From Poriferisodalis sp963663635 (GTDB taxonomy: Bacteria; Actinomycetota; Acidimicrobiia; Acidimicrobiales; Poriferisodalaceae), in the NCBI GenBank assembly GCA_963663635.2, contig CAXXMY010000009.1, forward strand, positions 310,001 through 374,000: a DNA stretch of 64,000 bases. The letters run 5' to 3'. A program made the translations under genes and the position numbers. Of the stretch, positions 17,275-26,270 are shown piece after piece (positions within the stretch are counted from its first letter, which is position 1; each line of letters begins with the position of its first letter). The notes under the pieces are model-generated. The model saw nothing but the letters and a program-made list of their open reading frames with translations, was not told the DNA's origin and ran no database searches.

Positions 17275-18510
17275 TGCTGTGTCCGCAAACGTTCGTCGGG
17301 TTGGTGTCCGCGTGGCGGGGTGCGGTTTGTGGTTTGGTCGGGGGTATGAGTGAGCGTGTTCGGGTCCGTCGGTTGACCCATGAAGGAAGGCCAGGCTTTG
17401 CAGCGGATCGTGCGTCGCGGCGCCGGCAAGTCGCCGGGGTCTCATGTGCGATGGCGGCGTGGGGTGGTGGTCCATGCGTCGGCGGGCGGGAACTCGGTGC
17501 CGGTGATCGCGCAGCTGGCGGCGACGTCGCCTGATCGGGTGAGAGAGATGATTCATCGTTTCAACGAGTCGCCGATGGCGTCGTCGGGTCCCTCAGTGGG
17601 CGGGTGGCCGTGGTCGCCGGATCACGACTGACGATGATGCGTTCATCGTCGAGACGGCCCGCACCCGCCCAAAGAAGCTGGCTCAGCCGTTCACGCGGTG
17701 GAGCGTCCGCAAGCTCGCGGCGTACCTGGCCGACAACCCGACCCGGGTGGTCCAGGTCGGCCGGCAGCGGCTGCACGAGATCCTCACCGAGTCAGGCATC
17801 ACGTTCGGGCGCACCAAGACCTGGGCCGAGTCCAACGACGCGGACCGCGACGCGAAGCTGGACCGCGTCGAGCATGTGGCGGACAAGCACCCGGACCGGG
17901 TGTTCGCGTTCGACGAGTTCGGGCCGCTGGCCATTCGCCCGACCGGCGGGGCGTGCTGGGCGCCGCGGTCGCGTCCCCAGCGGCTGCGCGCGAACTACAA
18001 CAAGCTCCACGGGGTGCGCCAGTTCCACGGCTGCTACAGCGTCGGCGACGACGAGCTGTGGGGCGTCGTGCGGCGCCGCAAGTCCGCAGCCAACACCCCC
18101 ACAGCGCTCAAGACCATCCGCGCCCGCCGCCCTGACGGCGAGCCGGTCTATGTGATCTTGGACAACCTGTCAGCCCACAACCGCACCGACATTCGCAAAT
18201 GGGCCAAGCGCAACAACGTCGAGCTGTGCTTCACCCCCACCTACAGCTCATGGGCGAACCCCATCGAAGCGCACTTCGGGCCGCTGCGCGAGTTCGTGCC
18301 CGACAACTCCGACCACCCCAACCACACCGTGCTCACCCGCCGCCTGCACGCCCACCTGCGCTGGCGCAACGCCAACAAACGCTCACCCGAACTGCTCGCA
18401 GCCCAACGACGCGAACGAGCCAGAACCCGCGCCGAAAAACAACACCGCTGGGGCAGACCCACCAAACAAGCCGCATGACCAAAGCGCGCAAACGTTTGCG
18501 GACACAGCAC
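17274..18510 (+). mobile_element. IS630-family element, decayed
   Basis: Perfect 20-bp terminal inverted repeats, GTGCTGTGTCCGCAAACGTT (17274-17293) and AACGTTTGCGGACACAGCAC (18491-18510), are flanked on both sides by TA (17272-17273 and 18511-18512), the usual IS630 target duplication. The TA lies inside CTAG on each side. The internal transposase gene has at least two frameshifts. Confidence 0.88.
17346..18478 (+). pseudogene. IS630-family transposase with two frameshifts
   Basis: The gene begins MSERVRVRRLTH at 17346. It shifts frame near 17384 to continue KEGQALQRIVRRG and ASAGGNSVPVIAQLAA, and shifts again near 17590 to continue QWAGGRGRRITTDDDAFIVE. The DDE core follows, with RVFAFDEFGPLAIRPTGG, VYVILDNLSAHNRTDIRKWA and TPTYSSWANPIEAHFGPL, ending at TGA 18478. 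All three acidic residues are present, and the last 244 residues are an unbroken frame. IS630 relatives sometimes use one programmed frameshift, but two separate shifts make decay (or sequence error) the better reading. Confidence 0.85.
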
Positions 18511-18729
18511 TAGCGGTGGTTGCGCCGTCCCGCTAATGGTGATTTTGCCCTGTATCTAATGCAGAACTTGCCAGAGGCCCAGTGGTGCGTTCGCGCTCAC
18601 GGCGGCCTCGAATTCGCTCAGAAGATCAGCTTGCGCAACCGGACGGCGATTGGGCACCCTTGTCGAGTCGCTCGTCACGCGGTCCGTGCGGCTAGACGCA
18701 CAAGCCAACGCGGCACTACCGTCGGGGCT

Positions 18730-19020
18730 GTGTCCCGCCGCGAGGCGATATTAGATCGCCACCGTGCAACGATTCGCAGCATTGCAGCGAAGAACAAGGC
18801 GACCGCCATTGCCTTGACCGGCTCGGTCGCACGGGGCACCGACACGCCTAGAAGTGACTGCGACTTCGTGTGCGAGTTCAGTTCCGACGCAACGCTGCTC
18901 GATTTCGCGGGTCTTCAGCTCGAATTGGCCAATCTCCTTGGGTGCAATGTCGACATCGTCGATACCCAAGCGCTCAAGGCACCGTTCGAGTCAATGCTCG
19001 ACGATGCCGTTCCCCTGTGA
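18730..19020 (+). CDS. mntA: MntA-type minimal nucleotidyltransferase (antitoxin)
   Basis: This 96-residue minimal nucleotidyltransferase of the DNA polymerase beta fold has the motif GSVARGTDTPRSDCDF (GS-x10-DxD). In the HEPN/MNT systems, MntA neutralises the HepT RNase by transferring AMP groups to its active-site tyrosine. I start at GTG 18730 (VSRREAILDRHR); the open frame upstream of it has no family resemblance. Its TGA overlaps the GTG of the next gene by GTGA, so the pair is translationally coupled. The pair lies just beyond the IS630 element within the accessory region. Confidence 0.87.
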   Translation: MSRREAILDRHRATIRSIAAKNKATAIALTGSVARGTDTPRSDCDFVCEFSSDATLLDFAGLQLELANLLGCNVDIVDTQALKAPFESMLDDAVPL

Positions 19021-19361
19021 CCCGCAGCCAGCATCAGCGCATCGTCGACATGCTCCGCGCCGCCGAGCGCGCAGCGAGCATCCTCGACGAGGGTTCCGAG
19101 GCTTTCGCAGACGACTGGAAGCTGCTGGCCGCAGCCGAGCGCATGCTCGAGATCGTCGGAGAGGCAGCACGGCACCTCGACGACGAGACTGCTACGCAGA
19201 TGCCCGACGTTCCATGGTCGAGATTGCGCGGGATGCGTTACTTTCTCGCGCACGAGTACCACCATGTCCGAGCCGAAGTCATTTGGAGGACACTCGAGGT
19301 GGACATTCCGCCGCTGATCCGGCAATTGCGCGCCGCTCTGGACAAGGTTGCGCCGGAATGA
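19017..19361 (+). CDS. hepT: HepT-type HEPN ribonuclease toxin (DUF86)
   Basis: This 114-residue HEPN protein carries the RX4HXY motif as R74-YFLA-H79-E-Y81 (RGMRYFLAHEYHHV). It combines the RNase residues with the tyrosine that MntA modifies in characterised systems. The rest is the usual DUF86 helical layout (LLAAAERMLEIVGEAARHL; PDVPWSRLRGMR). The GTG start at 19017 overlaps the mntA stop. Toxin function and AMP-modification are inferred from the family. The motif is complete, so the module looks potentially active. Confidence 0.88.
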   Translation: MTRSQHQRIVDMLRAAERAASILDEGSEAFADDWKLLAAAERMLEIVGEAARHLDDETATQMPDVPWSRLRGMRYFLAHEYHHVRAEVIWRTLEVDIPPLIRQLRAALDKVAPE

Positions 19362-19413
19362 GGCGAAACAGCGCCGATTGACGGCTGCCGATCATGTGCA
19401 AGGCGGCCCGAAA

Positions 19414-20031
19414 TCAGTCTCCGCCGGCGATGGTGAATTCGGCGCTGCCCCATTCGCCAGGGCCGTGGACGTTGTGGCCGAGCACGAACACGGTGTATTG
19501 GCCGGGTTGCAGCGAGTAGTGCTCGCGCTGGTGTTGGTCGGCGGGCAGATATTCGTGAAGGCGATTGGCCGTTCCCTCGCGTTCGAGTTGGTAGCTCCAT
19601 GCTTCGATCGGCGACGCACCGTCGTCGGCGTCCCACGTCACGATGACACGAGAGCCGTCGATGGACACAGTGACGCTCGGTTCGAGCGGCGCGCCGGGCA
19701 CCGGATCAGGGTCGCCGATCGTGAATGTGTAAACGTTGGGAGTACTGCATCCAGCGCTGTTGCATGCGGCGGCGCTAATGCGGTGAACGCCCGCCGGAGG
19801 GTCGTGCCACATGTAACTCCAGGCGAACGGGGCAGGCTCGCCCGGCAGCCCGTGATCGTCGATCTGCCAGTGCGTGATCGGCAGTTCCGAGGTAGTGGCC
19901 TCCCACCGGAACTGGAACTGGTCTGCCCAGGCGCCAACACCGAACCGGGGCTTGGCGGGCGGCACTTCGACGGGCTGGACGGGGTAGGAGGAAAAGTTCT
20001 GGGTGGCCATGATCTTGCGCTCGCCCAGCAC
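19414..20031 (-). CDS. Hypothetical protein with fibronectin type III-like repeats
   Basis: The 205-residue product appears to hold two beta-sandwich modules. The first covers about residues 25-105 (FRWEATTSELPITHWQIDDH; WHDPPAGVHRISAAACNSAG). The second covers about 115-200 (VTVSIDGSRVIVTWDADDGA; SYQLEREG; QYTVFVLGHNVHGPGEWG). Spacing of W, Y/L and the G-P-G-E-W turn resembles fibronectin type III domains. There is no signal peptide, although such domains are normally extracellular, so this may be the 3' remnant of a larger secreted protein whose 5' part was lost. An internal ATG at 20010 (MATQNF) is an alternative start. It ends 52 bases from hepT, convergently. Confidence 0.55.
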   Translation of the reverse strand: MLGERKIMATQNFSSYPVQPVEVPPAKPRFGVGAWADQFQFRWEATTSELPITHWQIDDHGLPGEPAPFAWSYMWHDPPAGVHRISAAACNSAGCSTPNVYTFTIGDPDPVPGAPLEPSVTVSIDGSRVIVTWDADDGASPIEAWSYQLEREGTANRLHEYLPADQHQREHYSLQPGQYTVFVLGHNVHGPGEWGSAEFTIAGGD

Positions 20032-20286
20032 GATGCCTCGGCCAGCCAGGCCATTGAGCCGGGTGATTCACTGCCCAGCGGTGCAGTGCCAGTCGGCTGG
20101 GTTAGCAACCGATCCGGCAGCGTCCCAAGGGGCACAAGTCCCGCAGCGCCGTCGTGGCAGTGAGGGTCAACACCGCCGCGTGACCCCGCACAGACGGCCT
20201 GCGCCGCCGTGATATTGGCTAGAGCGAGTCGTTCTTCTCGGTATTTCCGAGCTAACAGACTCGGTTGTTCCGAGTACACTGTCCGT

Positions 20287-21378
20287 ATGGAGCGATCGCC
20301 ATTCCCTCACCACGGTCCGTTGCGGCCCGAACAGGTGACGGGCCGCGAGCACCTGGCCGTCGAGCTCGCCCAGCGAATCTCAGACCGGCGACTCACTGCG
20401 CTGGTGGGGCCCCGGCGCTACGGAAAGACGAGTCTGCTCAAGCGCGTCGCCGCCGATCTCGAGTCCGTCGGTCACCAGCCCGTGTGGATCGACCTCTACG
20501 AGCGGGCATCGATGGCCGATGTGGCCGCAGCGGTCGACCGCGGCCTCGCCGAGGTCGTCGGGCCCGTGCGCCGGATGCTCGACTCCATCGCAGGCACGGC
20601 GTCACTGAACCTGGGCGTGATCGGAATCCAGCTGTCGCGCAGCCCCAAGCAGCGACCCGATCCAGTGCTGACGCTGCGGACCTTGCTCGACGTTCTCACC
20701 ACAGCCGCTCAACGCCACAGCCTGTTCGTCGTGTTCGACGAATTCTCCGGAATCGCCAACGTCGAAGGAGGCGCAGCGGTGCTTCGGACCGAACTGCAGC
20801 ACCACTTCCAGTCGCTGGGCATCGTGTTCGCCGGCTCGGAACCATCCACCATGCGGGCACTGTTCAGCGAACAGACCCAGCCGTTCTACGCACAAGCAGA
20901 TCTCGTGAACATCGGCCCGCTCACCGACGACGCCATAGGTCACATCATCGAACACGGCTTCGACAGCACCGGGCGCGGCACCGGCAGCATCACCAGCCGC
21001 ATCGCCCAGTTCGCCGGCGGGCATCCCCAGCGGGCCATGCAACTCGCGGACGCCGTGTGGAGACAGGTCGAACCCGGACAAGCTGCCGATCTGCAAGCCT
21101 GGGAAGCAGCGCTTGCCGATGTGCGCGCCAACGTCGATGCCGGTTCCGAGCGCATCTACAGCCTGCTGCCCAACGGCCAGCAAAAAGTCCTTCGAGCCGT
21201 CGCCGCCGAGGGAAGCATCTACGGCGTGACCGCGTCGCTGCTCGACCTGCCCGCCGGCACAGCCCGAGACGCCGCCACCAAGCTCGTCGACAACGGCATC
21301 CTGCACCGGCCCCGCAAGCAGCTCTGCGTGGTCGATCCGCTCCTCGCCGACTGGCTGCGCCGCCGCTTCGCCATCTGA
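20287..21378 (+). CDS. AAA ATPase, archaeal-ATPase (PF01637-like) type
   Basis: This 363-residue P-loop ATPase has Walker A LVGPRRYGKTSLLKRV at about residues 41-56, Walker B HSLFVVFDEFSGIANVEG, and sensor-1-like IVFAGSEPSTMRALF. A lid region (IAQFAGGHPQRAMQLADAVW) and a C-terminal winged-helix-like segment (QQKVLRAVAAEGSIYGVTAS; GILHRPRKQLCVVDPLLADW) follow. That is the typical layout of the archaeal-type ATPases found next to toxin-antitoxin and defence genes. ATG at 20287 gives the family N terminus (MERSPFPHHGPLRPEQVTGR). Function unknown. It stands alone between the HepT region and the Wadjet cassette. Confidence 0.82.
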   Translation: MERSPFPHHGPLRPEQVTGREHLAVELAQRISDRRLTALVGPRRYGKTSLLKRVAADLESVGHQPVWIDLYERASMADVAAAVDRGLAEVVGPVRRMLDSIAGTASLNLGVIGIQLSRSPKQRPDPVLTLRTLLDVLTTAAQRHSLFVVFDEFSGIANVEGGAAVLRTELQHHFQSLGIVFAGSEPSTMRALFSEQTQPFYAQADLVNIGPLTDDAIGHIIEHGFDSTGRGTGSITSRIAQFAGGHPQRAMQLADAVWRQVEPGQAADLQAWEAALADVRANVDAGSERIYSLLPNGQQKVLRAVAAEGSIYGVTASLLDLPAGTARDAATKLVDNGILHRPRKQLCVVDPLLADWLRRRFAI

Positions 21379-21522
21379 GCCGACGGCCCGGTGCACCGTT
21401 CGCAAGGCTCATCGAACCAGCGCTAGTGCGGGGCCCTCGCGAGGCCGGAGGCTGACAGCGACGCCTGGGCGGGACTGCACGCCCACCATCAGCAATAGGC
21501 GCGAACATTGCTGGTGGTCGGA

Positions 21523-22041
21523 CTAGAAGACGACCGGTATCAGGCCCATGTTGGCAGCCAGGATCTCGACCGCGAGCCCCACTCCAATCGCAACGGTCCA
21601 TCGGCTACGGCGCTGAGCCGTCTCGGCATCGGCGGCACGCCACTCCGCGGCCTCACGACGATCCACCTCACGCTATCTCGCATATTCATGACGATCCGCC
21701 TCACGCCACTCCGCGGCCTCACGACGGTCCACCTCGCGTCGCTCATCGGCCTCACGACGGTCCACCTCGCGTCGCTCATCGGCCTCACGGCGGTCGGTGT
21801 CTCGCCACTCCTCAAGGCGATCGAGGCGGCCGATCAATTCCTCGCGGTCCGCCGTACGTTGCGCAGCAAACTCAGCACGACCCGCAGCGCCATGTACCGC
21901 CAGTTCGGACCGCAGAAAGTCCTTGGTGACCAGATCGGACACCGGCGTCGGCGGCAGGCACGACATCAGGTACTCCGCAAGCGGCTCGTCGGTCTGCTCA
22001 CAGAACCAAGCGTAGAGGCGGGATCGATTCTGCTCCGACAC
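21523..22041 (-). pseudogene. Coiled-coil protein with C-terminal membrane helix, interrupted by an in-frame TAG
   Basis: The minus-strand frame begins MSEQNRSRLYAWFCEQTDEP and passes through a highly charged repeat region (DRREADERREV twice). It stops at TAG 21675-21673 after 122 residues, but the same frame continues as another repeat unit (REVDRREAAEWRAADAETAQ) and ends in a hydrophobic helix, WTVAIGVGLAVEILAANMGL, to a TAG at 21523. A continuous protein would be 172 residues, with a coiled coil anchored by a C-terminal transmembrane helix. The single TAG therefore looks like a nonsense mutation. It lies 88 bases downstream of jetD on the same strand. Confidence 0.7.
21717..21782. repeat. 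Two perfect tandem 33-bp repeats inside the coiled-coil gene
   Basis: The 33-base unit beginning CCTCACGACGGTCCACCTCG occurs at 21717-21749 and 21750-21782, followed by a degenerate third copy. Each unit encodes 11 residues (ADERREVDRRE phase) of a charged helix. Unit length in whole codons is typical of repeat-expanded coiled coils. Confidence 0.85.
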
Positions 22042-22129
22042 CGATGGCCTCCTTGCGCAGATTCAAACACAACGTCAGCCCACCGCGGGCCGGCGATGCG
22101 CCGACCGTAGAGGAATCCGGCGTGATCCC

Positions 22130-23545
22130 TCAGCGAATTTCGTACGACTGACGGCCGAGCTGTGCATTCGCATACCTGCCGAATTCGCGCAGGAACTCCG
22201 AGGCCACGAACTCCTCGTGCACAATGCGGCGGCGACCGTCGAATTCGGCCTCGAGCGCAGGGTCCCACGGTGTCGGCCCGGCGGTGGCGCTGTCGAGCGG
22301 CAACGGAACGCCTTGCGCGGCGGCGCGTTGCACGGCTCGGAGGTAGTCAGCGGCCGACATCATCCACGGCGTGCAATCGCGGTCGCGCATGCGCCGACAG
22401 ATTGCGATGCCTGCTGCGTCAAAGTCGCCGTGATATCGCAGATCAGCGCCGCTCGCGGCGAGCTGGTCGATGAGCTCGGTCACCGCGGACGTCGGATTGC
22501 CGTTGGTGCACACGATGCCGAAAGCGGCTGACGCGTCGGCGACGCGCTCGACGACACTCGGGTTCTCCACCACGAGGACTGGCGTGCCGGGCGCCACGTC
22601 GATCGGGTACTGGCGCAGTGCCCGCAAGCTCACGTGCACGGGCAAGGCGGCGTCGGCGGCGCTGCCGAGCATTGACGCCAGCGGCGACGCGCCGAGCGGG
22701 CGCAAACCCCACGTGAGCGCCGGAGCGGAGACCGAGTCCGCAGCAATTCCCGCCGCCTCCCACAATGCTCGGCCCTCGACAGCGCTGTCACTGAGCCCCA
22801 GCACATGTCTCAGCGCTCGCTCAGCAGCCGCAGCGAGCTTCGTATGCCTGTCAAGCGCGTGAGCGGAGCCGAACAGCTGTGCCGCCAACTCCGTACGCGA
22901 GGCAGCACGGGCCCCCAGGCCGGGGTGAGCGTCAACGAGCCGGCGAACATTTCCCAGCAGAGCTGCGACCTCGCCTGCATCGAGGCCGCTGAGCAGCCCA
23001 GACCTGAGCATGTCTTGGCCCCAGTGAGCGGCCCATGTTTGCGGCCATCTCTCCAATTCCGATTCCAGCGCTTGTCGAGCCTGTCGCGCCCTCGCCCGGG
23101 CTTCTCGTCGCTTGCGCTTGGCAGGATCGGGCGGGCAGCCGAGGAGCGTCAACGCCGCGTCAAGGTCATGACCGAGCCCCAGTCGAACCAAGCCTGCTTC
23201 GAGTTCCGCAACATTGAGCCGCGATGTTGGCGAGCGGCCGATGAGCGCAGCCACTGCCGGCTCGCAGCGCGGCTCAATGACGGGCATCTGGATCGTGCCA
23301 GGCATGGCCCCGTCGCCGCGGTCATGCCGTTGTCGAACCGCGCCCCACAACATCGCGAGGCCGGGATCGGCCAAGGACGCCGGAACCTGCCGCTGACTCA
23401 CGGCTTCGACACCAGCCGCCACTGCCTGAGAACCGTCAGGGTCATCAGACTCCGAAGCGGTCTGCTCGCTTACAGCGTCGACAGCAGTAGCCGCCGACTC
23501 AAAGCCGTCGAGGTCTTCAGACTCCAGCACCGGCTGCTCGCTCAC
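22130..23545 (-). CDS. jetD: Wadjet subunit JetD, type II (TIGR02679/DUF2399)
   Basis: JetD is the topoisomerase-VI-like nuclease subunit that cuts DNA once the JetABC condensin-like motor has extruded a small circular plasmid. This 471-residue protein has the DUF2399/Toprim-like C-terminal domain, with the acidic motif in RYHGDFDAAGIAICRRMRDR and upstream GTPVLVVENPSVVERVADAS and GIVCTNGNPTSAV. The N-terminal 60 residues are an acidic low-complexity extension before the conserved QVPASLADPGLAMLWGAVRQ. ATG at 23545 overlaps the jetB stop by ATGA. It is the last gene of the cassette in transcription order. Function is from family knowledge. Confidence 0.88.
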   Translation of the reverse strand: MSEQPVLESEDLDGFESAATAVDAVSEQTASESDDPDGSQAVAAGVEAVSQRQVPASLADPGLAMLWGAVRQRHDRGDGAMPGTIQMPVIEPRCEPAVAALIGRSPTSRLNVAELEAGLVRLGLGHDLDAALTLLGCPPDPAKRKRREARARARQARQALESELERWPQTWAAHWGQDMLRSGLLSGLDAGEVAALLGNVRRLVDAHPGLGARAASRTELAAQLFGSAHALDRHTKLAAAAERALRHVLGLSDSAVEGRALWEAAGIAADSVSAPALTWGLRPLGASPLASMLGSAADAALPVHVSLRALRQYPIDVAPGTPVLVVENPSVVERVADASAAFGIVCTNGNPTSAVTELIDQLAASGADLRYHGDFDAAGIAICRRMRDRDCTPWMMSAADYLRAVQRAAAQGVPLPLDSATAGPTPWDPALEAEFDGRRRIVHEEFVASEFLREFGRYANAQLGRQSYEIR

Positions 23546-24660
23546 AGCATCGACACCTCTTCATGTGAGACGTCGAGGACGTACCGCGCCGCTGCGGGCA
23601 GCACGACGATCTCGTCGCCAACCAGATCGACGAGCCGGTGGTCGGCGAGCAATTCGACGGCCTCGTCGGCCAGTCGCTCGGGACTGTCGGCAAGCTGCGA
23701 CCAGTACGAGCGATGCTCGGCAGCCAGATCTGCGACGATCCCGACCACGACGTCACGGCCCACCGGCGCGTCCCCGCGCTGTGAGAGCCGGTCGGCGAGC
23801 AGCAACGCCGCGTGGCCGACAGTGCCGGTCAGCGGGAACCGCACGTCGGTGAGCTCGCCGCCGGGATCCACCGCCATCACGCCCTCGGCACGGGCCTCGA
23901 TGTGCAGGCCGAACATCTCGTCGAAGAAGCCGGACTCTTGGCCGAGGCGTCGCCGCAGCTGCGACCACTCGTCGGCATCGAAGTCGCCGCGGTACACGAC
24001 AGGTTCCTCCAGAATGCGGGCACGCATCCATGCCCGCGCCGAATTACGGCTGTCGGAACGCTCGAAGAGCTGCTCGGAGGTTTCGGCGCGAGCCAAGACC
24101 GGCAACGGCAGCATCGCCACTCGGTCGGGCCGGATCGCCAGTACCGCGTCGGCTTCGGCGTCATGCGCGTACTCGTCGATGCGTTCGTGAAGCTCGGTTG
24201 CGAGGCCCTGGGCGATCATCCAGCGCAACGCCGTCACGAGCGCCCGCCGATCCGACGACTCGCTTCCGATCTCCACACCCGCCTCCGCCGCGGCGCCTCG
24301 CAGTTCCTGTACCAGATCGCGCAAACTGATCACGCTGGGACCTGACACCACGGCTGCCAGAGCGAGCGCCAAAATCAGGTACTCCGAGACGCCGAACGGA
24401 CGTCGCTGCGCAGTCGCAGTACGCAGCGGTCGACGTCGCACTGTTGCGGTCGTCTTGAACAGCCGGGCGGTGTCCGCAGTCACTTGCAGTCGGTAGCCGA
24501 AGCGCTGAGTGAACCACTGGTCGAGCTGCTGGCGGTGACGCCGGATCAGCGCGAATTCATCAGGGAAATGTTCGGCCGCAATCAGTGGTTGCGCGACCAG
24601 GCGGCGCGCCGCTTCGCGGAGGTCCACTGCGAGTTGATCGGCATCGGAGGAGGGACTCAT
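23542..24660 (-). CDS. jetB: Wadjet subunit JetB, type II (TIGR02678/DUF2398)
   Basis: JetB is the kleisin-associated (KITE-like) subunit of the Wadjet condensin-like complex. The 372-residue protein matches TIGR02678/DUF2398: an N-terminal block (LREAARRLVAQPLIAAEHFP, then RFGYRLQVTADTARL), a hydrophobic helix (FGVSEYLILALALAAVVSGP), and a C-terminal winged-helix-like part (VGHAALLLADRLSQRGDAPV; EAVELLADHRLVDLVGDEIV). It overlaps jetA and jetD by four bases on either side (ATGA). The charged stretch around 150-200 is family-typical. I see no lesion. Confidence 0.86.
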   Translation of the reverse strand: MSPSSDADQLAVDLREAARRLVAQPLIAAEHFPDEFALIRRHRQQLDQWFTQRFGYRLQVTADTARLFKTTATVRRRPLRTATAQRRPFGVSEYLILALALAAVVSGPSVISLRDLVQELRGAAAEAGVEIGSESSDRRALVTALRWMIAQGLATELHERIDEYAHDAEADAVLAIRPDRVAMLPLPVLARAETSEQLFERSDSRNSARAWMRARILEEPVVYRGDFDADEWSQLRRRLGQESGFFDEMFGLHIEARAEGVMAVDPGGELTDVRFPLTGTVGHAALLLADRLSQRGDAPVGRDVVVGIVADLAAEHRSYWSQLADSPERLADEAVELLADHRLVDLVGDEIVVLPAAARYVLDVSHEEVSML

Positions 24661-26270
24661 GCCGCCGTCTCCGTCGGCTCGACGGCTGTCGCCGCCAGTG
24701 CCGGCTCGGAAACTCGCCGCCTACCGGCGGTGTTCGCGACCGAGATCGTCAAGCCATGCAGCCAAAGCCGTCCTTCGGGGCAACTGACCACCGTCTGCGC
24801 ATGCTCGTCGCGCCGCAGCTCGCAGCAAACGCCTGCGGACTCCGCCACCCGGGCGCCCGTGCGGCCGGCCGCTTGGTGCCCGCACAGGCCGATGAGTTCT
24901 CGGAGCAACCCGAACGCGGCGCCCGACAGCGACGCCCCGTCGATGCGGCCCGCGGCATCGGCCTCCGACAGCAGTTCGCGTGCCGCCGCATGCCGCTCGA
25001 CGCGCTCTCGGTCGAGTCGCTCCCGGATGATGCGGTGCTCGCTGCTGCGGTCGCGCACCGGCGTCGTGTTGCCCCGCTGTGTCCGTTCGCCCCGTTCGCG
25101 CAGCGAGATCGGCACCTGCGCCCGTGGTGCGCTCGACCACGGTGTGGTGGTGGGTGCGGGATCGTCGGCGTCGGCAGCAAGCGTCCCGGCGTGACGGCAC
25201 GACCCGAGCCCAAGCGCCGCGAATGCCACATCGTGAGCCTCATGCGGTGTTGTCGCTGCTTCGAAGAACGCCGCCAATCGCAGGAAGTCGGCGCGCCGCG
25301 ATGTCGTCGCGGTGCCCAGACGCGAGAGCCGGCTGAGGTTCGAGGTCAGCGTTCGCACCGCCGCGAGGGCTTGGTCAGTGAGCTGACTCAGGCGGGCCGG
25401 GCGCCCTGGTGCATCGCTGAACCAGCGGCTCAGCAAGTACCAGTCATCGCGCTCGGAACCGCGAAGGCGGCGGGCTGAGAACTTGTCGGCGAGGCCAGCT
25501 TCGTCGACGCGCTCCGCGAGGCCCGCGTCGATCGAGGACAGCAATGCGTCGAGGTGCGGCATGATCTGCTCCAAGCAGCGTGAGATCGGCCGCTGCAGTC
25601 GCTCGATCTGGGCAAGCTGCTCGCTGACGTAGCCGACGATGACGCCTGCGAGCACTTGGACCTCGTCGGCGTTGAGGTCGTAGCGGCTCTGCCATTGGGC
25701 AAGCTGCCTGAAGAATCCGGTCAGCTCCTCGGCGAATCGCTCGTGGATGTCGAACGCAGCGCGCACCGCAGAGGTGGTGTCCTCGATGCCCAAGTCGCGA
25801 AAGCCGCTCCGGGCGTGATCGGCAAGCAGTTGCAGATGGCCCCTCAGGTCGCTCAGCCGGCCTGCTTGGGGGTCAGCGACCTCGTCGATGCTCGCAAGCA
25901 TGCGCTCCACGAGATCGAAGACCTGCTGACCCGCGCTCGTGATGAGGTAGCGGTGGCGCCTGCGGTTGTAGTCCTCCAAGCTGGTCGGATTGCCCGCATC
26001 GGTGGAAACCGTCAGATTTCCCCAGCGCCGCAGGCTGTCGAGGCGGTCCCGCACCACCTCGGCGCTCAGCCGCGTTCCCACAAGGCGGGCTTGCACCTCT
26101 TCGGGACTGAACTCGGTGAAGAACGTGTCCGCGAAGACGGCGAGAATGGAGCGGTACTCGGCCCACTCCTCGCCGCCGAGGTACCGGAACAGGTGGCGGA
26201 CGCGCTGCGCGTCGGGCCCGCTGCTGGTCGCCCGCAGCATCTCGCTCGCGTCGGCGGCGGTCTCGCTCAT
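24657..26270 (-). CDS. jetA: Wadjet subunit JetA, type II (TIGR02677/DUF2397)
   Basis: JetA is the kleisin-like subunit that bridges the SMC heads. The 537-residue product matches TIGR02677/DUF2397: RVRHLFRYLGGEEWAEYRSI near the start, a winged-helix segment (LRRWGNLTVSTDAGNPTSLE, then YNRRRHRYLITSAGQQVFDL), a long helical middle, and the late DWYLLSRWFSDAPGRPARLS block. ATG at 26270 overlaps the jetC stop (ATGA), and the TGA overlaps jetB, so three subunits are coupled behind jetC. The gene is uninterrupted. Confidence 0.86.
   Translation of the reverse strand: MSETAADASEMLRATSSGPDAQRVRHLFRYLGGEEWAEYRSILAVFADTFFTEFSPEEVQARLVGTRLSAEVVRDRLDSLRRWGNLTVSTDAGNPTSLEDYNRRRHRYLITSAGQQVFDLVERMLASIDEVADPQAGRLSDLRGHLQLLADHARSGFRDLGIEDTTSAVRAAFDIHERFAEELTGFFRQLAQWQSRYDLNADEVQVLAGVIVGYVSEQLAQIERLQRPISRCLEQIMPHLDALLSSIDAGLAERVDEAGLADKFSARRLRGSERDDWYLLSRWFSDAPGRPARLSQLTDQALAAVRTLTSNLSRLSRLGTATTSRRADFLRLAAFFEAATTPHEAHDVAFAALGLGSCRHAGTLAADADDPAPTTTPWSSAPRAQVPISLRERGERTQRGNTTPVRDRSSEHRIIRERLDRERVERHAAARELLSEADAAGRIDGASLSGAAFGLLRELIGLCGHQAAGRTGARVAESAGVCCELRRDEHAQTVVSCPEGRLWLHGLTISVANTAGRRRVSEPALAATAVEPTETAA

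Noticed and set aside
21717..21782. Possible CRISPR repeat array
   Set aside because: The 33-bp units are directly adjacent with no spacers and encode coiled-coil heptads.
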